Positions 1 to 5,778 of a stretch of DNA of 7,025 bases are shown here, in pieces; positions within the stretch are counted from its first letter, which is position 1, and each line of letters opens with the position of its first letter. The notes under the pieces are model-generated. The model was not told where the DNA came from, ran no database searches, and saw only the letters and a list, made by a program, of their open reading frames with translations. Position numbers and translations under genes: made by a program. Source of the stretch: Desulfobulbaceae bacterium UBA2213 (lineage in GTDB: Bacteria; Desulfobacterota; Desulfobulbia; Desulfobulbales; Desulfocapsaceae). The stretch covers positions 1 through 7,025 of the forward strand of contig DCUN01000112.1 of NCBI GenBank assembly GCA_002327225.1, read 5' to 3'.

Positions 1-789
1 GGTGAGGAACATCTTCATCTGCTCACGGGTGGTGTTCTGGGCCTCATCAAGGATAATAAAGGCATTACTCAGGGTACGGCCACGCATGAAGGCCAGGGGG
101 GCAATTTCGATAATGCCCTGTTCGATCAGGGCCGCGCATTTTTCCGGGCCCAGCATGTCACTTAAGGCATCATAGAGGGGCCGGAGATAGGGATTGACCT
201 TCTGGGCCAGGTCGCCAGGCAGGAAACCGAGTTTTTCCCCGGCCTCAACCGCAGGCCTGGTCAGGATGATGGAGCGTACCTGACCATTGGTTAAAGCAGA
301 AACCGCCATGGCCACCGCCAGATAGGTCTTGCCGGTGCCTGCCGGGCCGATGCCGAATGCAATGTCATTGTTGCGGATGGCGTCGATATAGTTTTTCTGG
401 TTGGAGGTTTTGGGCGAAATAATGCGATTCTGAGTGGTAATATAGACTTTATCAAGAAAGATCTTGTCAAGCCGGGCCAGGGGGTTTGACTGAAGGGCAC
501 GCAGGCCAAAGGCAAAGTCAGAGGAAAAAACCTTCAAGCCTTTACGGATCAACCCGTAAAACTGTTGCAGCAGTTCGGCTGCCAGTTCCACCTCATGTCC
601 AGGGCCGGTGATATGAACCCCCTTGCCCCGGACATGGATGGTGACTCCACAGCATTGTTCCACGGTCTGTAGATTCTTGTTCAGGTCTCCAAAAAGTGTA
701 GCGGTCAGCTCGTTATCGGCAAAGTCAAGGTCGCGGCTCAGCGGCTGGAGGGCCGCTTTATTTCTTTTTGGTCTTGCCAAGGGCCGCAT
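1..789 (-). CDS. phoH: PhoH-family ATPase (YbeZ-like), C-terminus beyond the window edge
   Basis: A cytoplasmic P-loop ATPase of the PhoH/YbeZ family; family members bind nucleotides and have been linked to RNA metabolism and ribosome maturation. The 263 residues present start as MRPLARPKRN. Residues about 20-95 match the family's N-terminal region (ADNELTATLFGDL, then a KH-like VTIHVRGKGVHITGP). Walker A is GPAGTGKT at 148-155. The stretch LTRPAVEAGEKLGFLPGDL follows, and Walker B is FIILDEAQ at 244-251, where the window ends. Family members are usually somewhat over 300 residues, so the last part of the ATPase is missing here. I chose ATG 789-787 because TAG immediately precedes it in frame; TTG 780 is an alternative. 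Neither has a clear Shine-Dalgarno. The start lies inside the upstream selenoprotein gene (32-bp overlap), which suggests translational coupling. The family call is firm; the start is less so. Confidence 0.93.
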   Translation of the reverse strand, partial: MRPLARPKRNKAALQPLSRDLDFADNELTATLFGDLNKNLQTVEQCCGVTIHVRGKGVHITGPGHEVELAAELLQQFYGLIRKGLKVFSSDFAFGLRALQSNPLARLDKIFLDKVYITTQNRIISPKTSNQKNYIDAIRNNDIAFGIGPAGTGKTYLAVAMAVSALTNGQVRSIILTRPAVEAGEKLGFLPGDLAQKVNPYLRPLYDALSDMLGPEKCAALIEQGIIEIAPLAFMRGRTLSNAFIILDEAQNTTREQMKMFLT

Positions 790-1633
790 CTATTTTTTGC
801 TGAATGGCTTCAAGACTGCGTTCTTCCCGCAAGGGTCGGCCATTGATGAAGATTGTGGGTGTCCCGTTTACTCCTGCTTGTTGGGCATCCATGATATCCT
901 GATCAAGCTTTTGTCTGATTTTGGGAGAGGCCATGTCACTCTTGAACTGTTCTATCTTGAGTCCAAGTTTTATCGCAATGCCTTCAATGGTCTCATTGTT
1001 GATAGCTGGCAGGGCAAAGAGGGCATCATGAAATTCCCAGAATTTTCCCTGTTCTCCGGCGGCAAGCGCGGCGCGGGCGGCAGGATCAGCAAATTGATGC
1101 ATGGCCAGCGGCAGATTTTTCAGGACGATCTTTACAGTGTCTGGATTATGTTCGAGCACCTGCTCGAGAAGCGGCGAAACCTTGCCGCAGTGAGGTCACT
1201 GGAAATCGGTAAAGACGGCGATGGTAACCGGGGCAGTGGCCAGACCGAGAAAGGGTGAGCCCGCGGTATTGATATCGGTGATAAAATCAATGGTCAGGTC
1301 GGAGAAGACCTTGGTCTCCTGGTTGATGAGGTAGAGTTTTTCGCCGCGTGGTGCTATATCGATGGCTGAAACCCCTTTATCTACCGGGATAGATCCTGTC
1401 TGTTCGCCCAGATTGTCATAGACAAGCACGGTTTGCTGGTCTGTCAGGATGAAGACCCGTTTTCCATCGAGTGAATAAACGATGTCCAGAGGTTTTGCCG
1501 GAAGATCCCAGCTATTTTCTACACTCCAGTCAATGCCGGAGGAGGGTGTGGTGTTTACCGCAGCAAATGCCTGTCCGCCGACAAAGGACGTCAGAAGCAG
1601 GGCGTATCCAGTTACTGTCTGTTTATATTTCAT
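758..1633 (-). CDS. Exported DsbA-like selenoprotein (UPHC active site), thiol-disulfide oxidoreductase
   Basis: One reading frame of 291 residues if TGA 1198-1196 is read as selenocysteine 146. Residues 1-24 form a signal peptide (lysines, then YALLLTSFVGG, with cleavage after AFA), so the product should act in the periplasm. Residues about 46-123 hold two propeller-blade-like repeats, each with a YSLDGKRVFIL or APRGEKLYLI type strand. Residues about 136-285 form a DsbA/Thioredoxin_4-like domain: VTIAVFTDFQ-U-PHC (U146, C149), a helical insert with KFWEFHDALFAL, and the cis-proline loop NGTPTIFING (Pro259). C149 is the only cysteine in the protein, so U146-C149 would be the sole redox pair. 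ATG 1633 has AGAGGA at 1644-1639, five bases upstream. phoH overlaps its end. Alternatives are a nonsense mutation of an ordinary CPHC gene or a sequencing error. The fold is clear; Sec insertion is inferred. Confidence 0.85.
1152..1167 (-). promoter_or_regulatory. Candidate SECIS hairpin B, further downstream of the UGA
   Basis: On the coding strand UCGAGC and GCUCGA form a perfect 6-bp stem around the tetraloop AGGU, which starts 34 bases after the UGA. The GC-AGGU apex is very like the top of the E. coli fdhF element (GC-AGGUCU-GC). Its distance from the UGA is long but within what I recall as the tolerated range for bacterial SECIS elements. It may compete or stack with hairpin A; I cannot tell which one SelB would use. 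Confidence 0.4.
1171..1188 (-). promoter_or_regulatory. Candidate SECIS hairpin A, just downstream of the UGA
   Basis: On the coding (-) strand a perfect 5-bp GC stem, GCGGC/GCCGC, closes the 8-base loop AAGGUUUC. The loop begins 12 bases after the UGA. A GGU in the loop resembles the AGGUCU loop of the E. coli fdhF SECIS. The loop lies closer to the UGA than in fdhF, where the GG is 18 bases downstream, so spacing is the weak point. SelB recognition is inferred. Confidence 0.5.
1196..1198 (-). other. In-frame UGA, probable selenocysteine codon (residue 146)
   Basis: The TGA falls at the first position of the CXXC redox motif, between FTDFQ and PHC. Both flanking sequences align with one DsbA-like domain in the same frame. 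Sec replacing the attacking Cys of a thioredoxin fold is the usual pattern for bacterial redox selenoproteins. No selA, selB, selC or selD gene is in this window, so decoding capacity cannot be confirmed here. Confidence 0.8.
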
Positions 1634-1706
1634 CGATTTCCTCTGAGATTACGTGATTATATGAAGGAGATTGATACTTTCTTTTTGATAAAAAGATTGA
1701 TTTTTA

Positions 1707-1735
1707 ATAATAGTCGCTGTTGATGGATTTGGCAA
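1707..1735 (-). promoter_or_regulatory. Sigma70-like promoter for the selenoprotein-phoH unit
   Basis: On the - strand TTGCCA (1735-1730) is separated by 17 bases from TATTAT (1712-1707). Each hexamer differs from consensus at one position. Transcription would start near 1700, giving a leader of about 65 bases before ATG 1633. No phoH-specific promoter was seen, so this one probably drives both genes. Confidence 0.6.
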
Positions 1736-1855
1736 GGAGTTCTGATAAATTTTGAAAGGCTTATTGGATGGCTTGTCTGGGCTCTACAGGAGTCTTGGTG
1801 ACCGGATTTTTTGTGTGGTGAATACGTATTTGGTCTGTTCCCGGTTGAATCTTTC

Positions 1856-1884
1856 TTGACTGGTAGAACGATGTGAATTATTAG
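1856..1884 (+). promoter_or_regulatory. Candidate distal promoter for tRNA-Leu
   Basis: TTGACT (1856-1861), a 17-base spacer and TATTAG (1879-1884) match consensus at five and four of six positions. A start near 1891 would leave about 130 bases of 5' leader before the tRNA, longer than usual. Confidence 0.35.
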
Positions 1885-1929
1885 ATAACGTAGTAAGTCT
1901 GAATGAATTCATGTAAAAACAGCAGGCAG

Positions 1930-1958
1930 TTATCAGGAGCAGTATTTTTTTTGATAAT
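1930..1958 (+). promoter_or_regulatory. Candidate proximal promoter for tRNA-Leu
   Basis: TTATCA (1930-1935), a 17-base spacer and GATAAT (1953-1958) match consensus at four and five of six positions. The predicted start near 1965 lies about 55 bases upstream of the mature tRNA, a normal leader for RNase P processing. It is the better placed of the two candidates. Confidence 0.45.
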
Positions 1959-2019
1959 GCTGTGTAGCTGTGAGTCGGATATTTTAATTTATTGTGTTGT
2001 TTCAGCTGGTTGAAGTTTT

Positions 2020-2103
2020 GCGAGGGTGGCGGAATTGGTAGACGCACTGGTCTTAGGAACCAGCGCCTTGTGCATGGGGGTTCGAGTCCCCCCTCTCGCA
2101 CCA
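2020..2103 (+). tRNA. tRNA-Leu(UAG), CCA encoded
   Basis: A class II tRNA of 84 bases including the CCA tail. The acceptor stem GCGAGGG pairs with CTCTCGC (one G-U), followed by discriminator A and genomic CCA (2101-2103). The D-arm region contains the leucine-typical GGCGGAATTGGTAGACGC. The anticodon stem is CTGGT/ACCAG around loop CTTAGGA, giving anticodon UAG, which reads CUN leucine codons, chiefly CUA. A long variable arm (CGCCTTGTGCAT) precedes the T arm GGGGG-TTCGAGT-CCCCC. It lies 150 bases upstream of tig on the same strand. No integrase or duplicated 3' end suggests use as an attachment site. Confidence 0.97.
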
Positions 2104-2238
2104 TGTGTGGTACATGACGTGGTAAGTGACTTGGAATGTTTTTTCTGCATTTTTTTGTAGAAGATCATGGCAGTTATCCACTTTATAAGGGGTTTTATTT
2201 TGCTGTGAATGTTGAGCGCCCCGGGATTAATCTTAATT

Positions 2239-2245
2239 GAAAGGA
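2239..2245 (+). promoter_or_regulatory. Ribosome binding site that decides the tig start
   Basis: GAAAGGA lies eight bases before ATG 2254. The in-frame ATG at 2245 overlaps this site, and the one at 2209 has no such site, so both are unlikely starts. Starting at 2254 also gives the family-typical N-terminus MDVVVEKLTDL. Confidence 0.75.
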
Positions 2246-2253
2246 TGTTAGCG

Positions 2254-3579
2254 ATGGATGTTGTTGTCGAGAAACTTACTGATCTTACAAGAAAAATTAG
2301 TATTACTCTGCCGGAAAGTATTGTGCAGAAAGAACTCAAAGCCGCCTATGATAAGGTGCAGAAGGATGTGAAATTAAAGGGGTTCAGGCGTGGCAAGGTG
2401 CCTCGTTCCGTTATCCTGAAAAATTTCCAGCATAAGGTTGAGTCCGAGGTCGCGGAAAAGCTGGTCCAGGACACCTATTTTTCAGCCATTGAGCAGGAAA
2501 AGATTGATCCTGTCGTTCATCCTGAGATCAGCGAACCACGATTCAAGGATGATGGCACCTTCAGCTATGTGGCCATGATCGATACCAAACCCGAATTTGA
2601 ATTGCAGGGCTATAAGGGACTTGAGGTCGAAAAGCCTGTGGTCGCGGTGAGCGAGGAAGAGATTAGCGCTGAGTTGGAGTCCTTGCGGCTTGAAATGGCT
2701 CCCTTGAGCTCCGTGGGAGATCGTCCGGTGGCGAAAGGGGACATCGCTGTTGTTGACTTTCAGGGGTATCATAATGACAAACCTATGAAAGAAGTGAAGA
2801 ATGATAATTTCTCCGTAGACGTCGGTTCCGGGCGCGTCAGCCATGAGTTTGAGGAAAAACTGGTTGGTATGAAGAAGGGAGAAGAGGCCAGTCACGAGGT
2901 TGAATTTCCTGCCAACTATGCAAATCCTGTGCTTGCTGGAAAGAAGGTGACCTTTAAGGTCAAGGTAAAGGATGTGAAAGAGCGTCTTCTGCCTGAGCTT
3001 GATGATGAATTTGCCAAAGATGTTGGAAGTGAATATGCAAGTCTGGCAGAATTGAAGACGGCCATTCATGACCGTATCGTAAAACAGAAAGAAGAAAAGT
3101 CAGATGGTGATCTGACTGATCGGATTATGCATAAACTTCTTGATACTCACACCTTCCCGGTTCCTATTCGTCTGGTGCGTTACGAAGTGGAAGAGATGAT
3201 CAAGGCCACAGTAAAGTCCCTGGAACAGAATGGTATGGATCTGGAATCTGCCGGTATCAACCGTGAAGAGTTGGCGGAGAGAAATCGGGTCACGGCTGAA
3301 AAACGGGTTCGTGGCGATTTTATCCTGAAGAAGATTGCGGAAGTCGAGGCGATTAAGATAACTGATGAGGACATGGATCGCGGGTTCAAACGTATCGGTG
3401 ACCAGTATAATATGCCTGTGGCCCAGGTGAAGCAATATTTCGGCGGCAGTCGTGATGATCTGCTTCCCTTTGTCAACGAACTGCTCAATGAAAAGATTCT
3501 CACCTTTCTGCGGGCAGAGGCTAATCTGGTCGATGCGCCGGCTTCTGAGGTGGTTTCTTCAGAGAATGCAGAGGCGTAA
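2254..3579 (+). CDS. tig: Trigger factor, ribosome-associated chaperone and peptidyl-prolyl isomerase
   Basis: Trigger factor binds the ribosome near the exit tunnel, shelters nascent chains and carries a prolyl isomerase domain. The 441-residue product is of normal family length (E. coli has 432). The N-terminal ribosome-binding domain covers about 1-115 and contains the signature GFRRGKVP at 43-50. The FKBP-type PPIase domain spans about 161-244 (from KGDIAVVDFQGY to VTFKVKVKDVKE). The rest is the helical C-terminal substrate cradle (from LPELDDEFAKDVG to ILTFLRAEANLVD), ending in a short acidic tail. The start is set by GAAAGGA at 2239-2245. It is followed by clpP, clpX and lon, the classical bacterial order, linking folding to degradation. 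A 254-bp gap before clpP implies separate control of the protease genes. I could not identify a convincing promoter in the 150 bp after the tRNA, so co-transcription with tRNA-Leu is possible. Confidence 0.97.
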   Translation: MDVVVEKLTDLTRKISITLPESIVQKELKAAYDKVQKDVKLKGFRRGKVPRSVILKNFQHKVESEVAEKLVQDTYFSAIEQEKIDPVVHPEISEPRFKDDGTFSYVAMIDTKPEFELQGYKGLEVEKPVVAVSEEEISAELESLRLEMAPLSSVGDRPVAKGDIAVVDFQGYHNDKPMKEVKNDNFSVDVGSGRVSHEFEEKLVGMKKGEEASHEVEFPANYANPVLAGKKVTFKVKVKDVKERLLPELDDEFAKDVGSEYASLAELKTAIHDRIVKQKEEKSDGDLTDRIMHKLLDTHTFPVPIRLVRYEVEEMIKATVKSLEQNGMDLESAGINREELAERNRVTAEKRVRGDFILKKIAEVEAIKITDEDMDRGFKRIGDQYNMPVAQVKQYFGGSRDDLLPFVNELLNEKILTFLRAEANLVDAPASEVVSSENAEA

Positions 3580-3771
3580 AAATGATCAGCAGGCAATTGC
3601 CTTCACTCTCTTAGAAGTCGTGGCGAAACAGCCTGTCTCTTGCTGACGGTTTCGTCTCGCTGGTCTTGGATGGAGGAAGAGCGACCGGTTTCTTCTGCCG
3701 TTTTGTTTATGGGTATACAGGTAGTCATATTTTTTACAACGGCAAAAAAGAGTTAACGTCAGATGAATACT

Positions 3772-3812
3772 TTCGACTGCAGATGGCCGTAGATACGGCT
3801 GTTGCAGTCGAA
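3772..3812 (+). promoter_or_regulatory. Long hairpin in the clpP leader
   Basis: TTCGACTGCA (3772-3781) is perfectly complementary to TGCAGTCGAA (3803-3812). Inside, after one bulged G, eight more pairs (two of them G-U) close the tetraloop AGAU at 3791-3794, centred on GCCGT/ACGGC. The structure ends eight bases before the AAGGAG (3820-3825) that serves clpP. The T-rich AATTGTTTTA after it is imperfect for a terminator. It could be an attenuator, an RNA-stability element, or a binding site for a dimeric regulator; the sequence does not decide. Confidence 0.65.
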
Positions 3813-3833
3813 TTGTTTTAAGGAGAGTGTGAA

Positions 3834-4448
3834 ATGAATCTGGTTCCTATGGTTGTCGAACAAAGTCCGCGCGGTGAGCGGGCCTTTGACATTTATTCCC
3901 GTCTGCTCAGAGAGCGTATTATTTTCTTAGGAACATCGGTGGGTGATGAAGTTGCCAGTTCCATTGTCGCCCAGATTCTTTTTCTGGAGGCAGATGATCC
4001 GGACAAAGATATAACTTTCTATATTAATTCTCCTGGCGGTTCGGTCACGGCCGGCATGGCTATTTATGATACCATGCAATATGTGAAATGCGATATCGCT
4101 ACCCTGTGCATGGGGCAGGCTGCTTCAATGGGTGCCTTGCTGCTTGCTGCCGGAACCAAGGGGAAAAGGTACGCCTTGCCCAATTCCCGAATCATGATTC
4201 ATCAGCCTATGGGTGGGTATCAGGGACAGGCCTCTGAGATTGACATCCATGCCCGGGAAATCCTGCGGATGCGTGATGATTTGAATCGGATTCTGGCCCA
4301 TCATACAGGTCATCCGATCAAAAAGATCAAGCTGGATACGGACCGGGATAATTTTATGAGTCCTGGTGAGGCCAAGAAGTATGGCATAATCGATGAAGTG
4401 CTCATGAAACGAAAAGATGCGGATGAGGAAAAGGTAAATGGCCGATAA
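3834..4448 (+). CDS. clpP: ATP-dependent Clp protease proteolytic subunit
   Basis: The serine peptidase that forms the double-heptamer barrel of ClpXP and ClpAP in the cytoplasm and cuts unfolded chains fed in by the ATPase. The 204 residues match the usual length. The N-terminus MNLVPMVVEQSPRGERAFDIYSRLL is typical. The catalytic triad is complete: Ser98 in GQAASMG, His123 in MIHQP, and Asp172 in DRDNFMSP. The oxyanion-region motif INSPGGSVTAG sits at 64-74. AAGGAG at 3820-3825, eight bases before the ATG, supports the start. The stop overlaps the clpX start by 11 bp, so the partner subunits are translationally linked. A long hairpin in the leader may regulate it. Confidence 0.98.
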   Translation: MNLVPMVVEQSPRGERAFDIYSRLLRERIIFLGTSVGDEVASSIVAQILFLEADDPDKDITFYINSPGGSVTAGMAIYDTMQYVKCDIATLCMGQAASMGALLLAAGTKGKRYALPNSRIMIHQPMGGYQGQASEIDIHAREILRMRDDLNRILAHHTGHPIKKIKLDTDRDNFMSPGEAKKYGIIDEVLMKRKDADEEKVNGR

Positions 4449-5709
4449 GAAAAAAAAGGAAATCCACACCAGTTGTTCTTTTTGTGGAAAAAGCCAGGAT
4501 GAAGTTGCCAAGCTGATTGCCGGTCCTGATGTCTATATCTGTGACGAGTGTATTGAGCTGTGCAACGAGATTGTCCATGAGGATGAGAGGACGGCCGGGG
4601 CCGTTCAGGGAGATGAGCCAAAGCCGGCCATACTCAAGCCCATGCAGATAAATGACCATTTGAACGAGTATGTGATAGGTCAGGAGTTTGCCAAAAAGGT
4701 CCTTTCCGTTGCCGTTCATAATCACTATAAGCGGATAGAAGCCCCTGTTGATGATGGTCAGGTGGAACTGCAGAAATCCAATATCATCCTGATCGGGCCG
4801 ACGGGCAGTGGCAAGACCCTGGTGGCCCAGACCCTGGCCCGGATTCTGAATGTTCCATTCTCTATGGCCGATGCCACCACCTTGACTGAAGCCGGGTACG
4901 TGGGGGATGACGTGGAGAATATCCTGGTCAATCTCCTGCAGGCGGCTGATTATGATATTGAACGGGCAGAAAAGGGCATTATTTATATTGATGAGATTGA
5001 TAAGATCGCCAGGAAATCTGACAGTCCGTCACTGACTCGTGATGTCTCCGGTGAGGGGGTGCAGCAGGCCCTGTTGAAAATCATTGAGGGGACTGTGGCC
5101 TCCATTCCACCCAAGGGCGGCAGGAAACATCCGCAGCAGGAGTTGGTCAAGATGAACACCACTAATATTCTTTTTATCTGCGGCGGCGCCTTTGTCGGTT
5201 TGGATAGTGTGGTGAAACGGCGCGGCGGTAAAAAATCAATCGGTTTTGGCGCGAAAGTGACCAGCGAAGATAAGAAGAATATCGGTGAGTTGTTGGCTGG
5301 TGTCCAGCCCGAAGACCTTTTGAAGTTTGGCCTGATCCCTGAGCTTGTTGGCCGTCTGCCGGTCATTGCCACGATGGAAGAGCTGGTGGAAGAGGATCTG
5401 GTCCGCATCCTGCGGGAGCCAAAAAATGCCCTGGTAAAACAGTATCAGCGACTTTTTGAGCTGGAGGGAATTCGACTCTCTTTCACGGAAGGATCCTTGA
5501 CGGCCGTTGCCCGGAAGGCCTTGAAACGGAAATCCGGCGCCAGGGGGCTGCGTTCAGTACTGGAGGCGGCCATGCTTGATGTGATGTATGAACTGCCCTC
5601 AAGAGAGAACGTCCAGGAATGTGTGATCAGTGAACAGGTGATTAATGAGGGAGAGTATCCTGTAATCCTCTATGGCAACAGTACGGATCAAAAACTGCAA
5701 AGTGCCTGA
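4438..5709 (+). CDS. clpX: ATP-dependent Clp protease ATPase subunit ClpX
   Basis: The hexameric AAA+ unfoldase that selects, unfolds and threads substrates into ClpP. The 423 residues match E. coli (424). The N-terminal zinc domain has Cys13, Cys16, Cys35 and Cys38. Walker A is GPTGSGKT at 120-127, the pore loop GYVG at 153-156, Walker B IIYIDE at 181-186, the RKH loop at 229-231 and the ClpP-docking IGF loop at 268-270. The arginine finger is Arg306 in ELVGR and the sensor-2 arginine is Arg369 in SGARGLR. All are intact. The ATG lies within the end of clpP in another frame; GAGG at 4425-4428 and AAGG nearby can serve as ribosome binding sites. lon follows after 69 bases. Confidence 0.98.
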   Translation: MADKKKKEIHTSCSFCGKSQDEVAKLIAGPDVYICDECIELCNEIVHEDERTAGAVQGDEPKPAILKPMQINDHLNEYVIGQEFAKKVLSVAVHNHYKRIEAPVDDGQVELQKSNIILIGPTGSGKTLVAQTLARILNVPFSMADATTLTEAGYVGDDVENILVNLLQAADYDIERAEKGIIYIDEIDKIARKSDSPSLTRDVSGEGVQQALLKIIEGTVASIPPKGGRKHPQQELVKMNTTNILFICGGAFVGLDSVVKRRGGKKSIGFGAKVTSEDKKNIGELLAGVQPEDLLKFGLIPELVGRLPVIATMEELVEEDLVRILREPKNALVKQYQRLFELEGIRLSFTEGSLTAVARKALKRKSGARGLRSVLEAAMLDVMYELPSRENVQECVISEQVINEGEYPVILYGNSTDQKLQSA

Positions 5710-5778
5710 GCTACTGCCTGTCGCTGAAAATCTGAATTGTTTTTTTACCCTCCGGTTTCGCCCGGGTCAGGAATAGAT

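Larger units (their letters stand above)
1634..2019. other. Divergent intergenic region (386 bp), AT-rich, no gene seen
   Basis: It separates the - strand selenoprotein unit from the + strand tRNA and chaperone/protease cluster. It contains the selenoprotein Shine-Dalgarno (1639-1644) and promoter (1707-1735), plus two candidate + strand promoters (1856-1884 and 1930-1958). A run of eight T at 1945-1952 has no stem before it, so I do not call a terminator. No credible coding frame or repeat was found. Confidence 0.6.

Noticed and set aside
758..1159. A separate 133-residue protein starting at ATG 1159
   Set aside because: It would lack the active-site motif, the first strand of the thioredoxin fold and any signal peptide. 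The upstream sequence continues the same domain in the same frame through the TGA.
623..1258. 211-residue ORF on the + strand
   Set aside because: It lies antisense to the selenoprotein and phoH genes, whose protein families are recognisable. Its translation shows no recognisable family, and I see no Shine-Dalgarno.
1784..2104. 106-residue - strand ORF across the tRNA, and a second one at 1989-2339
   Set aside because: Both are antisense translations of tRNA-Leu (peptides such as GGTRTPMHKALVPKTSAS), a common source of false proteins.
2209..2253. Longer trigger factor start at 2209
   Set aside because: The extra 15 residues do not look like trigger factor, while ATG 2254 has a well-spaced GAAAGGA and a typical N-terminus.
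3452..3646. 64-residue + strand ORF over the end of tig
   Set aside because: Mostly an out-of-frame shadow of tig, with no recognisable family or ribosome binding site.
3585..3656. Possible terminator after tig
   Set aside because: Short complementary pieces exist (TCAGCA/TGCTGA, CGAAAC/GTTTCG), but they interleave and no T tract follows.
3703..3731. Possible clpP promoter TTGTTT-17-CATATT
   Set aside because: Only three and four of six positions match consensus, which is too weak in AT-rich sequence.
5710..5778. Possible terminator between clpX and lon
   Set aside because: There is a seven-T run at 5740-5746 but no GC-rich stem before it.
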